From assembly GCA_020629595.1 (NCBI GenBank), contig JAHDDA010000148.1, positions 1 through 6,722 of the forward strand: a stretch of DNA of 6,722 nt, given 5' to 3'. This stretch comes from Chitinophagales bacterium. Its GTDB lineage: Bacteria; Bacteroidota; Bacteroidia; Chitinophagales; UBA2359. Made by a program: the position numbers and the translations under genes. This document shows, one piece after another, positions 1-5,351 of the stretch (position 1 is its first letter; every line of letters begins with the position of its first letter). Under the pieces are notes generated by a model that searched no databases, was not told the origin of the DNA, and worked only from the letters and a program-made list of their open reading frames with translations.

Positions 1-171
1 CAAAAATGGATTTCTACCAATCAAGTGGGCATTGAAACACACAGTAATTTACCCAATGGCGAGCAATTACATTTATTGATTGAAAAAGATTTTCCTTGTT
101 TAGATAGGGAAGAAGAAGACAAATCGGATACTTTTTGGGAATTAGCACCCGATTCGCCTGAAAAGTGCTAA
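1..171 (+). CDS. C-terminal end of an unrecognised protein (5' truncated)
   Basis: An open frame runs from the first base of the window to a TAA at 169-171 and encodes the last 56 residues of a protein whose start lies outside. The peptide begins QKWISTNQVG and is rich in acidic residues, with a run of Glu/Asp after a Cys-Leu-Asp (REEEDKSD); it ends in SPEKC. I see no signal peptide, membrane segment or known motif and do not recognise the family. Reality is supported by codon usage like the neighbouring genes, by the absence of stops through the whole stretch, and by a hairpin with a T-run exactly at its end. The convergent TonB_C gene ends only 9 bases further on. No function can be assigned. 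Confidence 0.55.
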   Translation, partial: QKWISTNQVGIETHSNLPNGEQLHLLIEKDFPCLDREEEDKSDTFWELAPDSPEKC

Positions 172-182
172 GTTGTTTTTTT
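142..182 (+). terminator. Probable intrinsic terminator spanning the convergent gene ends
   Basis: TTAGCAC (142-148) and GTGCTAA (165-171) form a perfect 7-bp stem around a 16-nt loop. The sequence GTTG follows, then a run of seven T (176-182). The stem contains the stop codon of the upstream plus-strand gene, and the T-run reaches into the stop codon of the minus-strand gene. The geometry fits Rho-independent termination of plus-strand transcripts. Read on the minus strand the hairpin lacks a following T-run, so it is less convincing there. The loop is rather large, hence moderate confidence. Confidence 0.5.
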
Positions 183-1014
183 ATTTCTTACCATAACGAA
201 CAGGCAGATTGTATTTAACACGTACTTTTTCGCCATTTTCTTCTCCGGGAATCCATTTTGGCATTTTAGCATCTTGGAAAATACGCATAGCATCGGCATT
301 TAGTGTTTTATGAATACCTCGCACAACCCTGTGGTTGCTTAAAGTGCCATCTTTTTCAACTATAAACTCAATAATAACTCTACCTCCAATGCCTTGTTCT
401 TCCAATTCGGTGGGATATTTTATATTTTCTTCAATGTAATTCATTAATGCAATTGGTCCTTCTGGAAAATCGGGCATTTTATCGCAAATAGTATAAACAT
501 CATCAGCATTGGGGTAAAATTCTCCTTTTTTTAAAAAATCTGAAGGAATTGCTTTTGCTGAGTTAAAACGAACAGGCACATTATATTTTACTTTAACTGC
601 TTTATCTCTATGTTTTCCTGGAATCCAGTTTGGCATATTTTCCAATACCTTAATGGCTGCTGCGTCAAAAGCTGGTTCAACTCCCCTAATAATTTTTAGC
701 TCATTTACACTACCATCTTCATAAATTACAAACCCAACTATAACACGTGCCGAGGCTTCTTTAGTTTTATAAAATTCGGGATATTCTAAGTTTTCATCAA
801 TATAATTCATCAAAACCTCTTGCCCTCCAGGAAATTGTGGCATTTCTTCAACTATGGTAAATACTGTATTTTCGTCTATTTCTGAACCGTTTTCAGTATT
901 TGCAGGTAAGTTTTCAATAATTCTATCAATCCTTTCTTTCTTATTTTTATTTTGTGCAGTCAAGGAATTAGTTGTTATAAGTAAACAAATTACCAAATAA
1001 AATAGATTTTTCAT
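181..1014 (-). CDS. Secreted protein with two tandem TonB C-terminal domains
   Basis: A 277-residue protein. Residues 1-20 look like a Sec signal peptide (MKN, hydrophobic core LFYLVICLLI, then a polar stretch ending SLTA before Gln21); there is no lipobox Cys at the cleavage region. A short Lys/Glu-rich linker follows, then two similar TonB_C-type domains at about 55-150 and 177-274. Each carries the Bacteroidota-style MPxFPxG motif (58-64 and 180-186), LMNYIxEN, an EDG/KDG turn, VxRG, PxWIPG and VKYNxPVR. Such domains in TonB contact the TonB box of outer-membrane transporters, but there is no N-terminal membrane anchor and no exbBD nearby, so a classical energy-transducing TonB role is unlikely; a periplasmic binding or adaptor role is inference. 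I chose the ATG at 1012-1014. The frame extends to a TTG at 1057-1059, but that would put the signal peptide 15 residues in, and the TTG is part of a promoter-like box. It appears to be a single-gene unit, convergent with the gene before it. Confidence 0.85.
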   Translation of the reverse strand: MKNLFYLVICLLITTNSLTAQNKNKKERIDRIIENLPANTENGSEIDENTVFTIVEEMPQFPGGQEVLMNYIDENLEYPEFYKTKEASARVIVGFVIYEDGSVNELKIIRGVEPAFDAAAIKVLENMPNWIPGKHRDKAVKVKYNVPVRFNSAKAIPSDFLKKGEFYPNADDVYTICDKMPDFPEGPIALMNYIEENIKYPTELEEQGIGGRVIIEFIVEKDGTLSNHRVVRGIHKTLNADAMRIFQDAKMPKWIPGEENGEKVRVKYNLPVRYGKK

Positions 1015-1056
1015 AATGCTTTTTTTAAGATTATTATTTTTAATTTTTGAATAGCT

Positions 1057-1085
1057 CAAAAGTAGAAAAATTTGCTTTTTCTCAG
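1057..1085 (-). promoter_or_regulatory. Putative Bacteroidota promoter for the TonB_C protein
   Basis: On the minus strand TACTTTTG (positions 1064 down to 1057) matches the Bacteroidota -7 consensus TAnnTTTG exactly. Eighteen bases further upstream is CTG (1085-1083), one base away from the TTG usually found near -33. A start of transcription about 6-8 bases downstream would leave a leader of roughly 35 bases before the ATG at 1014. The box includes the TTG that would be the alternative start codon, so a transcript from here could not use it. Confidence 0.4.
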
Positions 1086-1292
1086 ATAATAAGCATATAA
1101 ATTAACCTTATTTTACATCTTATTTAAGATAGCAATAGGTTTTGGTGCTTCTTAAATTTTCGTGGTAAATCTCGCTTTAATAAGTTTGTAACTTATTTGT
1201 TCGCCTTAAAATGCTGAAAGTTACAAACTTTCAGGAGCAATATATTATCAATTTTAAGTATTCCACGAAAATTTGGCAAGAGCCTAAGTTTT
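1060..1292. other. Gene-free gap between the TonB_C gene and the polyferredoxin gene
   Basis: No convincing reading frame lies here. Starting from the low end, the gap holds the TonB_C promoter, a short perfect palindrome with arms ATCTTA/TAAGAT (1117-1130), and then the nested palindromic element listed separately. The element begins only a few bases beyond the stop codon of the polyferredoxin gene (1293-1295). Its inner hairpins, for instance CTGAAAG/CTTTCAG at 1214-1234, might end that gene's transcript, but none is followed by a good T-run on the minus strand. Confidence 0.7.
1140..1288. repeat. Nested palindromic element (REP/MITE-like candidate)
   Basis: The outer arms AAATTTTCGTGG (1154-1165) and its exact reverse complement (1263-1274) are 12 bp long. 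They extend imperfectly outward to about 26 bp (1140-1165 and 1263-1288, 19 of 26 positions matching). Inside them is a 13-bp perfect inverted repeat, AAGTTTGTAACTT (1182-1194) and AAGTTACAAACTT (1218-1230). Each inner arm is itself a small hairpin: AATAAGT/ACTTATT (1179-1197) and CTGAAAG/CTTTCAG (1214-1234). This layered symmetry in a non-coding gap, without a reading frame, is typical of non-autonomous repeats. I cannot see copy number from one window and found no clear flanking target duplication. Confidence 0.5.
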
Positions 1293-2693
1293 TTATTGAT
1301 TAATTTTAATACCACCATCTTCTGAAATATCGAAAATTTTACGACTTTCAACAGGACCATTTTCTAATTTTAAAACACCACGTGGGCAAACTGCCGAGCA
1401 AACACCGCAACCAACACAAGAAGCACGAACAATGTCTTGTCCTTTTTGTGCATAAGCACGTACATCAATGCCCATTTCGCAATAAGTAGAACAATTGCCA
1501 CACGAAATACATTGAGCTCCATTGGTGGTAATTCTAAAACGAGAGAAAAAGCGTTGTTGTAAGCCTAAAATTGCCGCCATTGGGCAACCAAATCTGCACC
1601 AAACCCTACTGCCTAAAATTGGGTAAAAACCAACGCCAATAACTCCAGAAAAGGCTGCTCCTATAAAAAAGCCGTACCATTTTTTAAGGTCGTAGGTATT
1701 TAAAAACAAAACCTGACTATTTCCTGTAAAAAAGGTGTATAATAACATAGCAGTAACCAATAAAATAAAGCCTAAAATTGAGTAAATAAGTATGCGTTCT
1801 ATTTTCCAAGCACGTAAAGATTTATCAGATAAATGCCTAAAAGAATCGCCAGCAGTTTCGGCTAAACCACCACAACCACATACCCACGAACAATACCAAC
1901 GTTTGCCATAAAAATAGGTTAGGGTAGGAGAAATTACTAAAATCATAAGTATTCCTAAAACCAACATAAACATTCCTAAACTACCGCCGTTGAGCATATT
2001 ATTTAAGTGCCAATCTTCAAAGAAATAATAGTTCAGAGGCCACATATTTTTCATATCTTTTGCAAAGTAGCCAGCTCCACTAGTGTTCATTTTTTCTAAA
2101 AATTCGGGAATTAAAAAGGCAAAAGCAGTTTGAAAAAACATAACCGATAAGGTGCGAATTTGCTGGTATTTGTTGTGCTTGTATTTTACTAAAAACTTAA
2201 CGCCAAGTATTAAAATAATAACTGTATAAAGTGTTCCATAAACAAACCATTGGCTTGCCGCTTTTCCGTTTAAAAGCATAGATAAACCATCGAACATTTG
2301 AACCAAACCTGTATTGGCAGCACCATCTTTACCTAAGCCCAAGTATTGTGGATACCAATACAACAATACATAAAAACCAGTAATTATAATACCCGAAACC
2401 CAACCTAAAACACCTCTGTTTGTTAAGCTCCCAAAAAAGTTTCCATTATTTTTTATGCCTTCTGGAAGGTTTTTGTACGAAGCATAAGTGTACCAAAGTG
2501 TACCAATTGATAAACTTAACAAACAAGGTAATAAAAGAGGTTTGAAGTTAGTTTCGGGTGAGAAAATACCTAAAAAAGCTACCAAAAGCAATAATAAGCC
2601 AATAGAAGTTACCGTAAGCGATAACTTTTGTTGCATATTAAGTTGTGGTGGATGTGGATTTGATATGGATAAACTATGCTCTCTTTTACTCAT
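1293..2693 (-). CDS. Membrane-bound polyferredoxin, NapH/CcoG/NosR-like 4Fe-4S protein
   Basis: A 466-residue integral membrane electron-transfer protein. About eight hydrophobic segments are visible, near residues 24-44, 50-70, 93-113, 149-169, 181-199, 239-262, 301-322 and 340-360. After the sixth comes a cysteine motif at C268/C272/C274 (YCSWVCGCGG), and after the eighth C366-RFG-C370-P. These correspond to the paired CxxxC(P) motifs of the NapH/NosR/CcoG family. The C-terminal soluble part carries two [4Fe-4S] ferredoxin motifs: C395-x2-C398-x2-C401-x3-C405, followed by Glu rather than Pro, and C426-x2-C429-x2-C432-x3-C436-Pro. The family passes electrons between the quinone pool or a donor and periplasmic or cytoplasmic partners. 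The direction here is unknown. I start at the ATG 2691-2693; Met20 is an alternative start just before the first membrane segment. It lies 91 bases downstream of the flavoprotein gene on the same strand, with no promoter visible between, so the two are probably co-transcribed. Family membership is secure; the physiological role is not. Confidence 0.85.
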   Translation of the reverse strand: MSKREHSLSISNPHPPQLNMQQKLSLTVTSIGLLLLLVAFLGIFSPETNFKPLLLPCLLSLSIGTLWYTYASYKNLPEGIKNNGNFFGSLTNRGVLGWVSGIIITGFYVLLYWYPQYLGLGKDGAANTGLVQMFDGLSMLLNGKAASQWFVYGTLYTVIILILGVKFLVKYKHNKYQQIRTLSVMFFQTAFAFLIPEFLEKMNTSGAGYFAKDMKNMWPLNYYFFEDWHLNNMLNGGSLGMFMLVLGILMILVISPTLTYFYGKRWYCSWVCGCGGLAETAGDSFRHLSDKSLRAWKIERILIYSILGFILLVTAMLLYTFFTGNSQVLFLNTYDLKKWYGFFIGAAFSGVIGVGFYPILGSRVWCRFGCPMAAILGLQQRFFSRFRITTNGAQCISCGNCSTYCEMGIDVRAYAQKGQDIVRASCVGCGVCSAVCPRGVLKLENGPVESRKIFDISEDGGIKINQ

Positions 2694-2737
2694 TTGTTTG
2701 TATTTAAAATGTTTGTTTCTAAGGTTAAGTCGATAAT

Positions 2738-2790
2738 GGGTAAATGGAATTTGGAAAAAGGGAATGCCCTTTCCCTAATTTCTTTTACCC
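2738..2790 (-). repeat. Large imperfect hairpin between the two operon genes
   Basis: Left arm 2738-2762 and right arm 2767-2790 are near reverse complements around a 4-base loop (AATG on the plus strand). In the minus-strand transcript the loop-proximal GGGAAAGGG pairs with CCCUUUUUC (nine pairs including two G-U), and the base of the stem pairs GGGUAAA with UUUACCC. Only a few mismatches and one bulge lie between. The stem takes in the stop codon (2785-2787) and last codon of the flavoprotein gene. No T-run follows, so it is not a standard terminator. A partial attenuator, an RNA processing or stability element, or a trace of an inverted duplication all fit. Confidence 0.65.
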
Positions 2791-4131
2791 TTTACCAAAT
2801 AATGAAAGAAATCCTCGCAAGCCGTATTTTGCTTTTAATTGTAAATTACTAGCTGTTTGTTTGTTAAATTCGTCAAGAATTTCTTGTTCGTGTTGCTGGT
2901 AAAATTCTGGATCGAAGGCGGCAGCTCTTAGGTTTTCCAAAACATATTCAATGCTTCGTTCTTCTCGTAAAAAACCATCGAATGCCTCGTGCTTCATACG
3001 AATACCAAAGGTGTTTATACCAATAAATTTTCGGCTTTCCGTTTCATAAACTATATCAACACATTTTTTACCACTTTCGTGTTCCCAATAAAAACGACTT
3101 TGATTATTGGGTAAATTGGGTAATACAACACCATAAGTTTGGTATTCAATATCTAAAAATTTAGCCGAATTGAACCAATGCCCAGGATTGTATTTGGTTT
3201 TTCGTCCACAAATATTTTCTGCAATTACCTTGCCCTGCATTTTGCCTGTGTACCAAACTTGTTCTATAGATCGCCTACCTGCAACTGGTGTAGAAAATTC
3301 GGCACAATCGCCACCAGCATATACATCTTTTTGGTTGGTTTCTTGGTATAAATTAACCAAAATTCCACGATTAGTGGCTAAGTCGGTTTCTTTTAACCAA
3401 GCAACATTTGGCGAAACGCCTGCTGTTAAACCAACTAACTCACAATTAATTATTTCGCCAGTTTCTTTAATTTTAACAGCCTTTACATGTCCTGTTCCAT
3501 CGTCAATAATTTCTTCAAGGTTTACGCCTAAACGCAAATCAAACTTATGTTCTCTAATATGGCGGTTAATCATTTTTGCTTCACCCTCAGGCAATACATT
3601 ACTCCAATAATTGGGTTCACGAACCAAAAATGTAACGGGAATATGTCGAGAATGTAGCATCTCAGCTAATTCAATACCAATTAACCCACCACCAACAATA
3701 ACAGCTCTATTTATTTTTTTTGAAGTATTCTTTTCTAATAATTCTAAATCTTGATAAGCATATAAACCTTGTACACCATTTAAGTCTTGCCCTTTCCAGC
3801 CAAATTTATTGGGTTTTGAACCGCAGGCAATAACCAATTTGTCATATTGTAAGTCTTCGCCTTTATCGAATTGTAAAACTTTTTTATCGAAATCAATATG
3901 TTGTACCCAAGCACGTTTGAGATTAATTTTATTTTTAGCCCAAAACCAATCTTCATAAGGCTTGGTTTCTTTGTAACCCAAATGCCCCATATAAATATAC
4001 ATTAAAGCAGTACGAGAAAAAAAATGGTCGGTTTCGCCAGAAATTAGTGTAATCTTATAATTACTAAACTTTCTTACAAACCTTGCACAAGTTGTTCCCG
4101 TAATACCATTTCCTATAATTGCTATGTGCAT
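2785..4131 (-). CDS. FAD/NAD(P)-dependent pyridine nucleotide-disulfide-type oxidoreductase
   Basis: A 448-residue soluble flavoprotein of the Pyr_redox_2 class, the fold used by rubredoxin/ferredoxin reductases and the N-terminus of NirB. Residues 2-12 (HIAIIGNGITG) give the FAD GxGxxG fingerprint. A second Rossmann motif, VGGGLIG with Glu154, lies at 146-154 and should bind NAD(P)H. The second FAD signature DVYAGGDCAEF is at 269-279. There is no CxxxxC or CxxC redox-active dithiol, so a thioredoxin- or lipoamide-reductase role is unlikely; direct electron transfer to a protein partner is the better guess. Residues from about 320 form a C-terminal domain, ending in a Glu/Gln-rich helix and a Gly/Phe tail (410-448). 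The ATG at 4129-4131 begins directly at the FAD motif, so little room remains for another start. It is first in a two-gene unit with the polyferredoxin gene and divergent from a Crp/Fnr regulator. The likely partner is the downstream iron-sulfur protein, by context only. The native substrate is unknown. Confidence 0.85.
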   Translation of the reverse strand: MHIAIIGNGITGTTCARFVRKFSNYKITLISGETDHFFSRTALMYIYMGHLGYKETKPYEDWFWAKNKINLKRAWVQHIDFDKKVLQFDKGEDLQYDKLVIACGSKPNKFGWKGQDLNGVQGLYAYQDLELLEKNTSKKINRAVIVGGGLIGIELAEMLHSRHIPVTFLVREPNYWSNVLPEGEAKMINRHIREHKFDLRLGVNLEEIIDDGTGHVKAVKIKETGEIINCELVGLTAGVSPNVAWLKETDLATNRGILVNLYQETNQKDVYAGGDCAEFSTPVAGRRSIEQVWYTGKMQGKVIAENICGRKTKYNPGHWFNSAKFLDIEYQTYGVVLPNLPNNQSRFYWEHESGKKCVDIVYETESRKFIGINTFGIRMKHEAFDGFLREERSIEYVLENLRAAAFDPEFYQQHEQEILDEFNKQTASNLQLKAKYGLRGFLSLFGKG

Positions 4132-4330
4132 ATTTTTTAGTTATAAGTTTTAAGTAGCTAAAATTATGAACTTGTTATTCGCTTTTGATGTCTTTTGCAG
4201 GACAAGTTTACATTAGTTGCAAGACAATTTATATATTTATTGAACTTTATATTGTAAAGCAAATTGAATAAATTAACTTTATCAATCGAGTTTAACTTGT
4301 TCAATTATCATTCAAAAAATACTTAACTAA
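4132..4330. promoter_or_regulatory. Divergent control region between the flavoprotein and regulator genes
   Basis: This 199-bp AT-rich region must hold promoters for both directions. It contains an 11-bp direct repeat TTGCARGACAA at 4195-4205 and 4217-4227, offset by 22 bp (two helical turns). The heptamer AACTTGT occurs at 4169-4175 and 4294-4300, and its complement ACAAGTT at 4202-4208, so the first and the complement make a 7-bp inverted repeat with a 26-base spacer. A quasi-palindrome with ATTGA/TCAAT ends occupies 4263-4286. No clean 14-bp FNR-type or 16-bp CRP-type site is present. These are candidate binding sites for the neighbouring Crp/Fnr protein, unproven. Confidence 0.45.
4252..4281 (+). 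promoter_or_regulatory. Putative promoter of the Crp/Fnr regulator gene
   Basis: TTG (4252-4254) and TAACTTTA (4274-4281) are separated by 19 bases, the spacing expected for the Bacteroidota -33/-7 pair. The -7 element differs from TAnnTTTG only in the last base. It would start transcription near 4288, about 43 bases before the ATG. The quasi-palindrome 4263-4286 overlaps this -7 element, which would suit autoregulation. In such AT-rich DNA near matches are common, so confidence is low. Confidence 0.3.
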
Positions 4331-5026
4331 ATGTCTGCATTACAAGATAAATCAAAAATTTGGTATTTAGAAAATTTAGATATTTTTAGAGAAATGCCAT
4401 TACCAATGATGGAATATGTTGAAAAGCATACTCAAATGTGCTTATTGAATAAGGGAGAGTACATTTATTTTAATGGTGATGATAGCAAGCAAGTATATTT
4501 TGTAAAAATGGGTAGAATAAAAATTAGTGATTTTTCTACCGAAGGAAAAGAAATTATAAAGTGTATTCTTAGTTCAGGGGAGTTTTTTGGTGGCGAACAT
4601 ATAATGCAAGGGGAAACAAAACGTTCTGATTTTGCTCAGGTTATGGATAACCAAACAATGCTTTGTAAAATGCCAGCCGATGAGTTTAAAGATTTAATGC
4701 AAGAAAATATAGATTTAGCATTAAGGGTAAATAAAATAGTTGGTTTTAGATTAAAAAAAATGGAACGCCGTTTAGTTTCGTTAATTTTTAAAGATAGCCG
4801 AACCCGAATAGTTGAATTTTTACAAGAATTAGCAGAAGAACGAGGTGAAAAAGTTGGCTATGAAACAGTAGTTCGTAATTTTAAATTAACTCATAAAGAT
4901 ATTGCTAATCTTACCGCCACTTCAAGGCAAACAGTAACCACTATTTTAAATGATTTACGCAATAAAAATTTAATTTATTTCGATAGAAAACGCATTTTAT
5001 TTAGAGATTTAGATAAGCTAGCATAG
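4331..5026 (+). CDS. Crp/Fnr-family transcriptional regulator
   Basis: A 231-residue, full-length cytoplasmic DNA-binding protein. Residues about 15-125 form the cyclic-nucleotide-binding-type beta-roll sensor domain (GEYIYFNGD, VYFVKMGRIKIS, GEFFGGEHIM). About 126-150 is the long dimerisation helix, and about 155-228 is the HTH_Crp winged helix. The helix-turn-helix reads THKDIANLTATSRQTVTTIL, with the recognition helix at 198-210. It lacks the N-terminal cysteine cluster of oxygen-sensing FNR: the only cysteines are C37, C78 and C112, so a [4Fe-4S] oxygen sensor is unlikely. The ligand (cyclic nucleotide, haem/NO or another signal) cannot be decided. The ATG at 4331 follows an A-rich leader and gives a normal family length. 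Its divergent placement suggests that it controls the flavoprotein-polyferredoxin pair and perhaps itself. A probable terminator lies 65 bases after the stop codon. Confidence 0.9.
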   Translation: MSALQDKSKIWYLENLDIFREMPLPMMEYVEKHTQMCLLNKGEYIYFNGDDSKQVYFVKMGRIKISDFSTEGKEIIKCILSSGEFFGGEHIMQGETKRSDFAQVMDNQTMLCKMPADEFKDLMQENIDLALRVNKIVGFRLKKMERRLVSLIFKDSRTRIVEFLQELAEERGEKVGYETVVRNFKLTHKDIANLTATSRQTVTTILNDLRNKNLIYFDRKRILFRDLDKLA

Positions 5027-5351
5027 CTAGGTATAAAAAAAGTACCTTATGATTAAGGTTGATTTATCTCAATTGGTTAAATTTTAAACTATTCTTAATA
5101 AATAAGTGCTTTATTAAGAAGTTTTTAAGCAAAGCCCATTATTTTTTCGCAACTTTGTATTTCCGAAATTGAAAATAAGTATATTTTCCTGTTTATTGGT
5201 TTTTAAAACACACAGTTTTCTACAAAAATAGGTACAATTTTTCAGCAATTTTCATTAATATAAGACGCTATCCAAATCAAGCAAATATTAATAATTTTTG
5301 TTACCATATTTTCGACTTCGCACAGAATTGCAATTAATTTTTTATACATAA
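5027..5351. other. Intergenic region: regulator terminator and leader of the nuclease gene
   Basis: The 325 bases contain no credible reading frame. Near the regulator stop are two overlapping weak hairpins, AGGTA/TACCT (5029-5047) and ACCTTA/TAAGGT (5044-5059), which share bases and so exclude each other. The strong hairpin at 5092-5120 follows. Beyond 5127 the only promoter-like word I can find is CAACTTTG (5150-5157), one base off TAnnTTTG, without a TTG at the right distance. If used it would leave a leader near 190 bases. I see no recognisable riboswitch or small RNA. Confidence 0.55.
5092..5126 (+). terminator. Probable intrinsic terminator of the Crp/Fnr gene
   Basis: TTCTTAATAAA (5092-5102) and TTTATTAAGAA (5110-5120) form a perfect 11-bp stem with a 7-base loop, followed by G and five T (5122-5126). 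The position, 65 bases after the regulator stop and well before the next gene, suits a terminator. The stem is almost all A-T pairs and therefore weak, and the T-run is short. Confidence 0.5.

Noticed and set aside
2488..2736. Plus-strand open frame of 82 codons
   Set aside because: It lies opposite the 5' end of the polyferredoxin gene, whose membrane and cysteine motifs are unmistakable; the translated peptide resembles nothing and has no start context of its own.
2738..2790. Intrinsic terminator between the flavoprotein and polyferredoxin genes
   Set aside because: The hairpin is strong but no T-run follows on the minus strand, and no promoter is visible for the second gene, so full termination here is unlikely.
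3170..3610. Plus-strand open frame of 146 codons
   Set aside because: It is fully antisense to the flavoprotein gene, which has both Rossmann motifs and the second FAD signature; the antisense peptide shows no domain features.
1293..4131. Part of a nitrous oxide or nitrate reduction (nos/nap) operon
   Set aside because: NapH/NosR-like proteins occur in such operons, but no nosZ, nosD, napA or maturation gene is present and the first cysteine motif differs; the link cannot be supported from this window.
4263..4286. FNR-type operator (TTGA...TCAA)
   Set aside because: The half-sites are 14 bases apart instead of the 6 expected for FNR, and the rest of the palindrome has a bulge; kept only as a loose candidate within the control region.
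5150..5157. CAACTTTG as promoter of the beta-CASP nuclease gene
   Set aside because: It is one base off the -7 consensus and has no TTG at the right upstream distance; too weak for a separate feature.
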